Of a stretch of 17,523 bases of DNA, positions 7,498-15,213 are shown piece after piece. The notes beneath the pieces are model-generated. The model searched no databases. It was not told the origin of the DNA and saw only the letters and a list, made by a program, of their open reading frames with translations. A program made the translations under genes and the position numbers. The DNA lies in contig JBKPBQ010000343.1 of NCBI GenBank assembly GCA_046726955.1, positions 1 through 17,523 on the forward strand. Reading direction: 5' to 3'. The stretch is from CAVPGH01 sp046726955. Its GTDB lineage: Bacteria; Acidobacteriota; Vicinamibacteria; Fen-336. Position 1 is the stretch's first letter. Each line of letters begins with the position of its first letter.

Positions 7498-8054
7498 CGG
7501 ATCTCCGCGCCCTCGCGCAAGTCGCGGACCCAGGTCTCGAGCCGCTCGTCGAGAGCCTTGCGGGTGAGCTTCTCCTCGAGGGCCGGAGCCACCGCGGCCA
7601 GAGGGGGGGCCTCGGCCTCGCCCTCGTGCTCCTCGGCGTAGGCCTGCTCCAGCTCCTCCGGCGTCACCCGCACCTGGGGACGGAAGCGGAACTCGACGTA
7701 CTTGACGATCGTGAGCTGGCGCTTCACGAGGCGCCGGAGATCGGCCTCGGGGACGGCCTCGCGCAGATCGGGCCGTTCCTCGTAGAGGCGGGCGACGGCC
7801 TTCTCCTCTTCCGCCGGTGTGGCCGCGGCCTGGGCGGCCCGCGAAGCCTCGGCGTACATGAGCCGCTCTTCGATCACCGCCTCGAGCGCCTTGTCCGGCG
7901 CGAGCCCGCGGACGTGAGCGAGGAGGAGAACGTCGCTCTGCAGCACGGGCCGGCCGTCCACCACCGCGACGATCCGCTCCACGACGTCGGCGCGTGCCGC
8001 CGCCGCGAGGACGACGGCTGCGAGCGCGAGGCCGACGACGCGGCTAGAACGCAT
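7485..8054 (-). CDS. SurA-N-like periplasmic protein without PPIase domain
   Basis: 189 residues. A signal peptide is clear (MRSSRVVGLALAAVVLAAAARA, likely cleaved before Asp23). The mature N-terminus VVERIVAVVDGRPVLQSDV (24-42) is the signature of SurA-type chaperones, followed by a helical stretch with ALEAVIEERLMYAEA (57-70) and VTPEELEQAYAEE (130-142). Full SurA proteins carry one or two parvulin domains; none is present here and the protein is less than half the normal length, so it would be a chaperone-only form. It ends naturally (EIRYNR, TAG). The start is ATG 8054, inside the end of the Omp85 gene (11-bp overlap); the open frame extends further upstream but that part is shadow of the Omp85 gene. 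Its position right after the Omp85 gene fits a role in delivering outer-membrane proteins. Confidence 0.85.
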   Translation of the reverse strand: MRSSRVVGLALAAVVLAAAARADVVERIVAVVDGRPVLQSDVLLLAHVRGLAPDKALEAVIEERLMYAEASRAAQAAATPAEEEKAVARLYEERPDLREAVPEADLRRLVKRQLTIVKYVEFRFRPQVRVTPEELEQAYAEEHEGEAEAPPLAAVAPALEEKLTRKALDERLETWVRDLREGAEIRYNR

Positions 8055-10689
8055 GGCCGATCGTGAAGTGGAAGCGATTCGACGACTCGCCGAACGGCCG
8101 GTTGAGCTTGTATCCCCAGTCGACGCGCAAGGGACCGAACGCGGTCTTGTAGCGGAGGCCGAGCCCGGCGGTGTAGCGGAGCTGGCCGAGGTCGATGTCG
8201 CGGATGAAGAGGTAGATGCCGCCCATCTCCGCGAACGCGGCCACCGAGAAGGCACGGCTCGCGTCGAGCCTGAGCTCGGCTCCGGCGTAGACGAGCGCGT
8301 TGCCGCCGGTGGGGACGAGCGTGCCGTCCTCCGATGGCGCCCGCGGGCCGACGGCGTCCTCATCGTAGCCGCGCAGGCCATAGGCCCCGCCCAGGAAGAA
8401 ACGTTCGGGCAGGGGCAGCGCCAGTGGCTCCCCCACCCCGTAGGTGCGCGCGAGGCCCAGGCGCGCGGCGAGGGCGAAGACGGTGCGCGCGTTGAGCTGG
8501 TCGTAGGTCGCGGCCTGGAAGTAGCCCTTGACGAACCGCGCGGCCCCCAGCACGGGGAGCGAGAGCGAAAGGTCGGTGCCCATGAACGACCCCCGCCGCG
8601 GCTCCAGCGGATCGTCGCGGGTCTCGTAGACGAGCGAGGCGGAGGGACCGGAGAGCGTGTACGTGCGGAACTGGCGGTCGATCTCCCCGATGGGAACCTT
8701 GATGTCGAACACGTGGGTGGCGGTGTGGCCCCAGCGTCCGATGAGGTTCAGGTGCTGCTTCTCCAGGGGACGCGCGACCTGCACGACGCCCCCCGCCCGG
8801 TTGTAGTCGAAGGAGACGCGGTCCTCCTCCTCCCAGAAGCCGGTGACGAAGAGGTTCGTGCGGTGGCCGAGGAGCCAGGGCTCGCGGTAGTTCAGCAGGA
8901 ACCGGCTGCCCTTGAAGCTGCCGCGCACGAAAGCGGTCAGCGACCGGTCCATGCCGAAGAGGTTCCGGCGCGAGACCTCGAAGCTCGCGCGCACCTTGTC
9001 GCGCTCGCCGTAGCCGAGGCCGTAGGCGAGCGTGATGGCCGGCGCCTCGTGCGCGCTCACCACGAGGTCGCGGGGCGAGGGGCTCTCTGGATCGAGAGGG
9101 ACGAGGTCCGTGCGGTCGAAGATCCCGAGGGCGGCGAGCCGCCTCTGGCTCTCGAGGAGCTCGCGCTGCCCCAGCGGCTGGCCCTTCTTTAGGAGCAGCT
9201 CACGGCGCACGACCAGGTCGTTCGTGTCGCGGAGTCCCGCCACCACGATCTCCCCCACGTCGGTGCGCGGGCCTGGGTCGACGTGCAGGCGGATCCGCGC
9301 CCCCGTCCGGTCCTCGTCGAAGACGACCTCGGGGGCGACCGCCGCCGCGAAATAGCCGGCGTCGCGCCACGCCGCGACGAGCGCCGCGCGGTCGGCGGCG
9401 AGATCGCGGATCCGGTAGGGCTGGCCCGCGCGCAGGCGGAGCTCGCGCCGCGGCTCGGAGGGATCCGGCAGCGGAGGCGCGTCGAGCGTCACCTCCGACA
9501 CCACCGTCCGCGGGCCCGGCCGCACCCGGAACACGACGCTCACCGTGCCCCCACCCTCGGGGATCTCGGCTTCCACGAGCGGCTCGACGTGGCCGCGGTC
9601 CTCGAGCCGTCGGCGGAGCGTGCGCAGGTCCTCCTCGACCAGGCGGTCCTCGACGGGCAGCCCGGCCTGCGTCTGGAGCACCACCGGCTGGTCGTCGCCG
9701 CCCACGACGCGCACCGAGCCGGCGACGAACGCGGGCCCCGGCGTCACCTCGAAGACGAGGGCCTCCCCGTAGGCCCGCTTCTCGTAGAAGTGGCGGGACG
9801 CGACCTCGCGGTAGCCGCGCCGCCTGAAGGATTCCTCGAGCCTGTCGCTCGCCTCCTCCAGCGCGTCGGGGCGCATCGCGCCCTCGCGCACGATCGCTTC
9901 GAGAGCCGTGCGCACGCCGTGCGGTGTCTCCCCGCCCCGAACCTCGACCTCGCTGAAGGGACCGGAGGCGACGCGGAACGCGAGGTCGACGCTCGCGGCG
10001 CGCGGGTCGTAGGGGGCCGCCACCTCCACGCGTGCCCTCCAGCGCCCGGCGGCGACGAGCCTCCGGCGCATCGCTTCCGCCGACTTCGCGGCGCGCGCGG
10101 GGCGATAGACGTCTCCCGGGCCCGGGCGCATCTCCGCCTCGAGGGGGACGGCGGGAGGCCCGTCGTCGGCCACGATCGTCGCCTTGCGGACGCGGGCGCG
10201 CGGACCGGCACGCACGGTGAAGACGGCGTCGGCGCCCTCCGGACCCCGCACGGCCGTCGCCTCCACCACGGCCTCGAGGTAGCCGTCGGCGGTGAGCGCG
10301 AGCGCCACGTCCTGCCCCGCGCGGTCGAGCCGGGCCGGCCAGAGCGGCTCGCCGCGGCGCAGCCGCGCCGCCTTGCGCACGTCCTTGGCGTTCTTCACGC
10401 GGTCGCCCTTGACGACGACGCGCGCGAAGAGGGCCGCCGGCTGCGGCCGTATCACGACGTCGACGCCTTCCTCGCCCGCCGGCTCCGTCTCCACCACCAC
10501 GTCCTCGAACTCCCCGGTGGCGTAGAAACGGTCGACCGTGCGGCGGACGGCGGCCGCGTCGAGCGGCTCGCCGGGAACGACGGCCACGTAGGGAGCGTAG
10601 CGCGCGGGGTCGAGCGCCTCCACGTGCACGGCCCGCACGAGGGGAGCGGGGCTCGCGGCCACGGCGAGAAGGAGCGGGAAGAGGAGCAC
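8044..10689 (-). CDS. Omp85-family outer-membrane assembly protein (BamA/TamA type), about seven POTRA repeats
   Basis: 881 residues. A short hydrophobic leader (MLLFPLLLAVAASPA) is followed by about 525 residues of tandem POTRA-like units, each ending in a PGP-type turn (IRPQP, VRAGP, VASGP, VTPGP, VRPGP, VDPGP, then SAHEAP), which I count as seven. The barrel starts near residue 549 (APAITLAYGLGYGERDK) and runs to the end. It contains the conserved LRGY loop motif (772-775, the VRGF/Y position), the BamA-like strand FGPLRVDWGYKLNRP and a C-terminal strand ending in Phe (HFTIGHAF). Omp85 proteins insert beta-barrels into the outer membrane. BamA normally has five POTRAs and TamA three, so length alone favours a BamA-like form; co-location with tamB would also fit TamA. 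The start is GTG 10689, the only in-frame start after a TGA at 10764-10762; it lacks a Shine-Dalgarno because a palindromic element lies directly upstream. Confidence 0.92.
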   Translation of the reverse strand: MLLFPLLLAVAASPAPLVRAVHVEALDPARYAPYVAVVPGEPLDAAAVRRTVDRFYATGEFEDVVVETEPAGEEGVDVVIRPQPAALFARVVVKGDRVKNAKDVRKAARLRRGEPLWPARLDRAGQDVALALTADGYLEAVVEATAVRGPEGADAVFTVRAGPRARVRKATIVADDGPPAVPLEAEMRPGPGDVYRPARAAKSAEAMRRRLVAAGRWRARVEVAAPYDPRAASVDLAFRVASGPFSEVEVRGGETPHGVRTALEAIVREGAMRPDALEEASDRLEESFRRRGYREVASRHFYEKRAYGEALVFEVTPGPAFVAGSVRVVGGDDQPVVLQTQAGLPVEDRLVEEDLRTLRRRLEDRGHVEPLVEAEIPEGGGTVSVVFRVRPGPRTVVSEVTLDAPPLPDPSEPRRELRLRAGQPYRIRDLAADRAALVAAWRDAGYFAAAVAPEVVFDEDRTGARIRLHVDPGPRTDVGEIVVAGLRDTNDLVVRRELLLKKGQPLGQRELLESQRRLAALGIFDRTDLVPLDPESPSPRDLVVSAHEAPAITLAYGLGYGERDKVRASFEVSRRNLFGMDRSLTAFVRGSFKGSRFLLNYREPWLLGHRTNLFVTGFWEEEDRVSFDYNRAGGVVQVARPLEKQHLNLIGRWGHTATHVFDIKVPIGEIDRQFRTYTLSGPSASLVYETRDDPLEPRRGSFMGTDLSLSLPVLGAARFVKGYFQAATYDQLNARTVFALAARLGLARTYGVGEPLALPLPERFFLGGAYGLRGYDEDAVGPRAPSEDGTLVPTGGNALVYAGAELRLDASRAFSVAAFAEMGGIYLFIRDIDLGQLRYTAGLGLRYKTAFGPLRVDWGYKLNRPFGESSNRFHFTIGHAF

Positions 10690-10690
10690 G

Positions 10691-10828
10691 CTAGCAGGGT
10701 GCTGAAGAAGCAGCCTTCGACAGGCGCGCGCGCCGTGGCTGCGGAATCCGATGTCGGCGCATCAAGCACTCGGCCGAAGCCATCACCGCCGCGCGCCGCG
10801 AAAGGACACTCTTCATCATCCTGCCTAG
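10691..10828. mobile_element. MITE-like palindromic element flanked by CTAG
   Basis: The whole gap between tamB and the Omp85 gene is one imperfect inverted repeat. The left end reads CTAG-CAGGGTGCTGAAGAAG (from 10691); the reverse complement of the right end reads CTAGGCAGGATGATGAAGAG (from 10828). The similarity continues inward: C-C-TTCG, then GGCGCGCG, then TGGCT-CGG and CCGA-TG, so each arm is about 60 nt around a loop near 10754-10766. CTAG at both ends (10691-10694 and 10825-10828) would be a 4-bp target duplication, giving a 130-bp element. The right CTAG supplies the TAG stop of tamB. Deleting 134 bp would leave tamB stop, one base, then the Omp85 GTG. It encodes no transposase. A large transcript hairpin, or a REP-like element, is the alternative reading. 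Confidence 0.6.
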
Positions 10829-13041
10829 TGCGCCTGCCGGAAGCGCACGTCCACGCCGAAGCCGCCCGTCGGGTCCTCGCGGGTCAGGAGAAGCGACAGC
10901 CAGTCCCGCAGCGTGTACTCGAGCGAGAGGAGGCGGACGTCGTTGCTCCGCAGGTCCTGCGAGTAGAGCACCGAGAGGTCCGGCGTGATGCGCTTGCCCA
11001 CGTTCAGCCGCGCCGTCGGCGTGGTGGTGGCGCCGCGGACGAGCGAGGGGTCGATCGAGAAGCGGTTCAAGCCCAGGAGCTTCTCCGCGCCGCGCTCGAG
11101 GCCCACCTCCTCGGAGATCTTGCCCGCGGCGAGAGTGGCCGCCCCTGTGGCCGCGAGCTGCCCCTGGTTCGCCTGCGCCTGGGCCTGCGTGAGGTTCGCC
11201 ACGTCGGTCTCGCTGCCCCCCGCGAGAAGAGCGAGGATCTGCACCGAAGACAACGGCGGGTCCGAGCTGAGGTTCGGGGTGACGCGCTCGAGGGTACCTC
11301 CCACCCGCAGCGTGACGCGATACGAGCGGATGCGCGTCTCCGCCTCGATGTCGAAGAGGGGATCGATCTTCTGCCGGTTCACGAAGTCCAGGATGCCCTG
11401 GCGGATGACGTAGGTGCGGCCCTGGAAGTAGATCCGGCCGCGGTCCACCTCGGCCCGTCCCGTCACCACCGGAGCGCTCATCGTGCCCTGGACGAGGAGG
11501 TCGGCGCGGGCCTGCAGGTCCGCGAGGTTGTTGTCGATGTGGAGCGTCCCGGGCGCGCGCAGCTTCACGTCGAGGCGCGCTCCTTCGTCGAGCGTGGCCT
11601 GCGTCTCGGCCGGCGGCCGCGCCGCCAGCAGCTCCGTGGCCACGTCGTAGCGCTTCGACCACACGGCCTGCTTCACGTCGATCGTTCCCGACACCCACTG
11701 CCGCGCGGAGTCGCCGAAGAGGCGGAGGTCGGCGTCCACGAGGCTGCGCAGCCCGGGCGGATAGCGCAGGGCGAGGCCGCGGCCGGTGAGGGGAAGGTCG
11801 TAGGAGTCGACGCGTCCCGCGGTGTAGCTGACCTGTCCCCCCAGCTCGAGCGTCCCCCCCGCGAGGTTCCCGCGGACCTCCGCGAGGTCCGCGGTCTTCT
11901 CGGTGAAATGCACCTTCCCCTTGACGTCCTCGAGCCCGTGCGGAAACCCGCGGACGCGGAGCCCGGCCCCCTCGAAGCCGAGCGTCCCTTCGAGGTGGGG
12001 CTCGGCCCGCGTTCCGGTGATGCCGAGGGCCAGGCGCGCGGCGCCGCGCCCGCGCAGCCGCCGAGAGACGAGCGTCAGCGCGCGCAGGTCGGCGTCCCCG
12101 CGCACGGTGAGCGCGAGGGGGCCGTCGCCCACGAGGTCGGCCCCCCCCTCGACCACGAGCTCCGTGCCCTCGCCGGCGAGCTGCAGGGGCCGGAGCGTCA
12201 GCCGTCCCCCCTGGGCGGTGAGCTCGACTGGCTCGCGGTTCTTGAGCACGTAGTCCGGGAGCTGGACCTGGAGCTCGCCGAGCGTCGCGCGCGCGGCCAG
12301 GCGGCCGAAGTCGCGCGACGGCCCCCGCAGCGTCACCTCGCCGGTCGTCTGGAGGCCGAGTGCGTTAGGCACCGCCGCCGGCGCGAGCACGCGCAGGAAG
12401 GGATCGAGGCTCGTGTCCGTGCCCCGCAGGGTGAGCGCGGCCTCATAGGGCTCGATCGCCGACACGCGGCCGGCGAGGGCGAGGTCCACGCGCGCGGAGC
12501 GGCAGCGGGCGTCGATCGCGACCTCGCCGTCTCCGTCTCCGCGCAGGGTCGCCTCCAGCGCCCCCACGCCCTCGTCGCCGAGGAAGACCCGCGCCGAGCG
12601 CAGGCTCCCGGAGAGGCGCGGTCGCAGGAGCGTTCCCTGCAGGAGGAGTCGGCCCGTGAGCTTCCCGTGGAGCGCGACGTCGGGGCCGACCGCGGGTGCG
12701 ACCTCTTCGAGCTCCACTCCCGCGAGATCGGCTTCCCCGTCGTAGACGCCGTCGTCGGTGAGCGATCCGCGGAAGCCGAGCGTCCCTCCGCCCAGCGAGG
12801 CGCGCCCCGACGTGACCTCGGTCTTCGCCGCTCCCCACCGCGTTTCCACCGTCGCCTCGTCGTAGCCGACGCCGTAGTAGCGTCCGCGCCGGGCGGCGAG
12901 CCGCGCCTCGCCCTCGGGCGCGCTCCTCCGGCCGCGAGCGGTCGCTTCGCCCGAGAGCTCGCCCGACACGTCCAGGTCCCAGTCCATCGCCTTCGCGATG
13001 TCCGCGGCCGGCCAGTCGTCCAGCCGCACCTTCACGTCCAC
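10825..13041 (-). CDS. tamB: TamB C-terminal part (DUF490 region), downstream of in-frame TAG
   Basis: 738 residues from a GTG at 13041, in the same frame as the upstream 553-residue part. It is dominated by amphipathic beta-strand repeats of the AsmA/TamB superhelix, then the conserved C-terminal TamB region: HFTEKTADLAEVRGNLAGG, RGRIYFQGRTYVIRQGILDF, RIRSYRVTLRVGGTLERV, LSSDPPLSSVQILALLAGG, LGLNRFSIDPSL, GKRITPDLSVLYSQDL and a terminal barrel-like strand. TamB bridges the inner and outer membranes, conducting phospholipids and aiding Omp85 function. This part has no signal peptide or membrane anchor of its own, so translated alone it would stay in the cytoplasm. A plausible ribosome site (AGGAAG, 13047-13052) precedes the GTG. 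I read it as the rest of a single TamB rather than a separate gene. The stop TAG falls on the CTAG of the adjoining palindromic element. Confidence 0.85.
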   Translation of the reverse strand: MDVKVRLDDWPAADIAKAMDWDLDVSGELSGEATARGRRSAPEGEARLAARRGRYYGVGYDEATVETRWGAAKTEVTSGRASLGGGTLGFRGSLTDDGVYDGEADLAGVELEEVAPAVGPDVALHGKLTGRLLLQGTLLRPRLSGSLRSARVFLGDEGVGALEATLRGDGDGEVAIDARCRSARVDLALAGRVSAIEPYEAALTLRGTDTSLDPFLRVLAPAAVPNALGLQTTGEVTLRGPSRDFGRLAARATLGELQVQLPDYVLKNREPVELTAQGGRLTLRPLQLAGEGTELVVEGGADLVGDGPLALTVRGDADLRALTLVSRRLRGRGAARLALGITGTRAEPHLEGTLGFEGAGLRVRGFPHGLEDVKGKVHFTEKTADLAEVRGNLAGGTLELGGQVSYTAGRVDSYDLPLTGRGLALRYPPGLRSLVDADLRLFGDSARQWVSGTIDVKQAVWSKRYDVATELLAARPPAETQATLDEGARLDVKLRAPGTLHIDNNLADLQARADLLVQGTMSAPVVTGRAEVDRGRIYFQGRTYVIRQGILDFVNRQKIDPLFDIEAETRIRSYRVTLRVGGTLERVTPNLSSDPPLSSVQILALLAGGSETDVANLTQAQAQANQGQLAATGAATLAAGKISEEVGLERGAEKLLGLNRFSIDPSLVRGATTTPTARLNVGKRITPDLSVLYSQDLRSNDVRLLSLEYTLRDWLSLLLTREDPTGGFGVDVRFRQAH

Positions 13042-13046
13042 TTCGT

Positions 13047-13052
13047 CTTCCT
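13047..13052 (-). promoter_or_regulatory. Candidate ribosome-binding site for re-initiation in tamB
   Basis: AGGAAG on the minus strand lies 5 nt before the GTG at 13041 and 4 nt after the in-frame TAG. If the amber codon is real, it would allow ribosomes to restart on the C-terminal part. In the uninterrupted reading it simply encodes the Q-E-D stretch, so a chance match is possible. Confidence 0.3.
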
Positions 13053-13056
13053 GCCC

Positions 13057-13059
13057 CTA
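13057..13059 (-). other. tamB: In-frame amber codon interrupting tamB
   Basis: The minus-strand reading is ...VQTGF-TAG-GQEDE-VDVKVRL..., with 18 nt between the first base of the TAG and the GTG at 13041, so the frame is unchanged. The sequence on either side reads as continuous beta-repeat TamB. TAG ends at least six other genes here, so it is a normal stop in this organism and general recoding is not supported. A sequencing error, a recent nonsense mutation, readthrough or a genuine split remain open. Confidence 0.85.
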
Positions 13060-14718
13060 GAACCCGGTTTGCACGCGCCCGTCGAGCCACATCTCCGCTC
13101 CCGGACGCCGGACGACGAGCGAGTGGGATCGGACCTCCACCGGGTCCGCGGAGCCCACCCATTCCGCGCGGCCCCAGACGACGCCGCGGTAGCCCACGTT
13201 GCGGCCGGTGGAGCGGCCCTCGAACAGCGGGACGTCCAGCGTCCCGCGCCAGCGTCCCTCGAAGGTCCCCTCGCCCGAGAACCCGGCCTTCTGGGCCTCC
13301 GCGTTCCCGAGCGCGCGGCGCACGCGCGTGAGGAGCTCGTCCGTACTCGCGAGGTCGGTCGAGTCCGCGGTGACCGCGAGGTCGGTGCGGCGCTGCGCGT
13401 CGATTCGCCCGTCGACGAGCGCGCGGGCGTCGGGTGTCCGGAAGTCCCCCTTCTTCACCGTCTGCACGCCGTCCGCGGCGCTCCAGTCGAGGCTTCCCGA
13501 GAGCGGCGTGCGCCCGTCCGCGCCGGCGGCGAGGTCGAGGACGACGCGGCCGGAGATCCTCCGCGTCTGGCCCTTCGGCCAAGACACGTCGAAATCGCCC
13601 GTGGCCTGGGTCGCGACGTCGAGAGGCCCCCACCCGAACACGAGGCGCGCGAGGCCCTCGCCGTCGGCGGCGGCGATCGGCCCCGCGATCCGCACCGAGC
13701 CCGGCTCGGGAGGAACGTCCACGTCGAGGGTCCCGTGCCCGCCCAGCGTGTCGACCTCGAGCGCGCGGAGCCGGAGCCCGCTCGTGCCGTCGTAGGAGAG
13801 GTCGCCCGCGTAGCGCGGGACGTCCACCCCGAGGAAGCGGCCGGCGGTCCCGTCCATCCGCCCCTCGATGCGCAGCCGCGAGCCGTCGACGGAGAGCACT
13901 CCGTCGAAGCGAGAGGCTCCTTCGAGCCCGAGGCCCGAGCGGAGCACGTGCTTCTCGATGAGCTGGAGATCGACGGGTCCCTTGAGGTTGAACTGCCCCT
14001 GCGGGCGGCCGCTGAAGCGCAGCCGGCCCGTATAGCTGAGGTCCGTGCCTTCCCCGTAGAGCCGCGCGGAGTCTACCGTGAGCTGACCCTGGTAGAACGA
14101 GAGGTCGATGTCGGTGCCGATCGGCAGCTCGGGGGCGGTGCCGAAGCGCAGCGGCCCGGGCCCGAAGGAGACGCGGCCCTGGAGGCCGCCGCCGGAACGG
14201 GCCACGAGGCGGCCGTGGAAGTCGGGAAGGTCGATGTCGAGGGGCACGCGGTCGTGGTCGAGCCGGAACTCGCCGCCCTGGATGACGAGACGGCCGATGC
14301 GCACGTCGAGCCCGCCGCGGCTGCCGTCACCGCCGAGCCGCGGGATGTCGTCGCCGCCGCGTCCCTCCGGAGGGTCGGGGTAGGCGTGGATGCGGATCCG
14401 CGGGCTCTCCACCTTCACGCGCGAGAGCACGAGCCGCCCGCCGCGCAGGGGGGCCAGGCTCGGCGTGAGCACGACGCGCGGAACCTCGATCGAAGGCGGA
14501 TCTCCGGGGTCGAGCGAAGCGACCTGGATGTCGACGAGCTCGACCTCGAAGGGCACGAGGCGGAAGCCGACGGAGCCCACCGAGACGGGACGCGCGAGCC
14601 GCGCCGACAGCCCCCGGGCCACGAGCGTCGCCGACCACTGCGGCAGCCCCATCAGGAAGTAGACCCCGACGAGCAGGAGCAGGAGGAGCAGCAGCAGCCG
14701 TCGGCGCCGGCGAGTCAC
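13057..14718 (-). CDS. tamB: TamB N-terminal part (membrane anchor plus AsmA-like repeats), ends at in-frame TAG
   Basis: 553 residues. The N-terminus is a basic stretch then a poly-Leu membrane anchor (RRRRR at 3-7, hydrophobic to about residue 24, VGVYFLMGL), the single-pass inner-membrane anchor expected for TamB/AsmA proteins. It continues with LSARLARPVSVGSVGFRLVPFEVELVDIQV (37-66), the conserved AsmA-family opening, and then repeating amphipathic strands to the TAG. The start is GTG 14718 with GGAG at 14725-14728 (6-nt spacing), 3 bp after the biotin-carrier stop, so it is in the same operon. Added to the in-frame downstream part the protein would be about 1,297 residues, close to E. 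coli TamB (1,259). Alone it lacks the C-terminal region that contacts the Omp85 partner. Confidence 0.88.
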   Translation of the reverse strand: MTRRRRRLLLLLLLLLVGVYFLMGLPQWSATLVARGLSARLARPVSVGSVGFRLVPFEVELVDIQVASLDPGDPPSIEVPRVVLTPSLAPLRGGRLVLSRVKVESPRIRIHAYPDPPEGRGGDDIPRLGGDGSRGGLDVRIGRLVIQGGEFRLDHDRVPLDIDLPDFHGRLVARSGGGLQGRVSFGPGPLRFGTAPELPIGTDIDLSFYQGQLTVDSARLYGEGTDLSYTGRLRFSGRPQGQFNLKGPVDLQLIEKHVLRSGLGLEGASRFDGVLSVDGSRLRIEGRMDGTAGRFLGVDVPRYAGDLSYDGTSGLRLRALEVDTLGGHGTLDVDVPPEPGSVRIAGPIAAADGEGLARLVFGWGPLDVATQATGDFDVSWPKGQTRRISGRVVLDLAAGADGRTPLSGSLDWSAADGVQTVKKGDFRTPDARALVDGRIDAQRRTDLAVTADSTDLASTDELLTRVRRALGNAEAQKAGFSGEGTFEGRWRGTLDVPLFEGRSTGRNVGYRGVVWGRAEWVGSADPVEVRSHSLVVRRPGAEMWLDGRVQTGF

Positions 14719-14721
14719 CCC

Positions 14722-15213
14722 CTACTCCACGACCACGAGCAGCGTCCCCGCCTCCACCGCCTGGCCCTCGCGGACGGGCACCTCCTTCACCTTGCCCGCC
14801 TTCGGTGCGCGCAGCTCGTTCTCCATCTTCATGGCCTCGACCACGACGAGGCCGTCCCCGGCGGCGACCTCCTGGCCGGTGCTCACTAGCACGCGCACGA
14901 GCTTGCCCGGCATGGGGGCGGTGACCCGGGCGAGGCCCCCGGGCTTGCGCAGGGGAAGGAGAGCGCTCTTCGTGCCCTCGGCGAGGTCGACGTCGACCAC
15001 GTCGTCGGCGAGGACGACCCTGTAGCCGCCCGCGCGCTTCTCGAGGCCCGCCTCGTAGCTCTTCCCTCCGACGAGCAGGCTCACGAAGTGGCTGCCCGTG
15101 TCCTGGAGATCGACCTCGAGCGGCGCGCCGTCGAGCAGCACCACGTAGCGGCCTTCCGTGCCGCGGACCTCCACCCGCAGCGACCGGCCGTCGACGGTGG
15201 CGTCGAAGATCAC
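14722..15213 (-). CDS. Biotin carboxyl carrier subunit of acyl-CoA carboxylase
   Basis: 163 residues. The C-terminal biotinyl domain (about 95-163) has APMPGKLVRVLV (99-110) and the biotinylation motif EAMKMEN with Lys129 as the biotin attachment site, followed by V-REGQAVEAG-LLVVVE, the typical end. The first ~85 residues (VDGRSLRVEVRGTEGRYVVLLDG, then a beta-rich stretch) resemble the segment that links carboxylase and biotinyl domains in one-chain PccA subunits. The biotin carried here shuttles CO2 from the biotin carboxylase to the carboxyltransferase, both encoded just upstream. The start is GTG at 15213, overlapping the biotin carboxylase stop as GTGA; the longer in-frame extension to 15255 is upstream-gene shadow. 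Confidence 0.92.
   Translation of the reverse strand: MIFDATVDGRSLRVEVRGTEGRYVVLLDGAPLEVDLQDTGSHFVSLLVGGKSYEAGLEKRAGGYRVVLADDVVDVDLAEGTKSALLPLRKPGGLARVTAPMPGKLVRVLVSTGQEVAAGDGLVVVEAMKMENELRAPKAGKVKEVPVREGQAVEAGTLLVVVE

Noticed and set aside
10723..10734. Perfect 12-bp palindrome (GGCGCGCGCGCC) as a stand-alone operator or terminator
   Set aside because: It is part of the left arm of the larger inverted repeat, has no T-run, and alternating GC palindromes arise easily at this base composition.
10691..10819. A 42-residue minus-strand ORF (starting MMKSVLSRR) in the gap between tamB and the Omp85 gene
   Set aside because: It lies wholly within the palindromic element, is Arg/Ala-rich and has no clear ribosome site or domain.
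13057..13059. Genome-wide recoding of TAG as a sense codon
   Set aside because: TAG ends the GT2, SurA-like, Omp85, TamB, biotin-carrier and carboxyltransferase genes at the expected protein ends, so it is read as stop.
9283..14889. A 1,868-codon open frame on the + strand, opposite the Omp85 and tamB genes
   Set aside because: It is codon-aligned with the minus-strand genes, which are all in one frame. In GC-rich genes the codons that would be antisense stops (TTA, CTA, TCA) are almost absent, so the frame stays open by composition. Its translation is Arg/Ala/Glu/His-rich with no domain.
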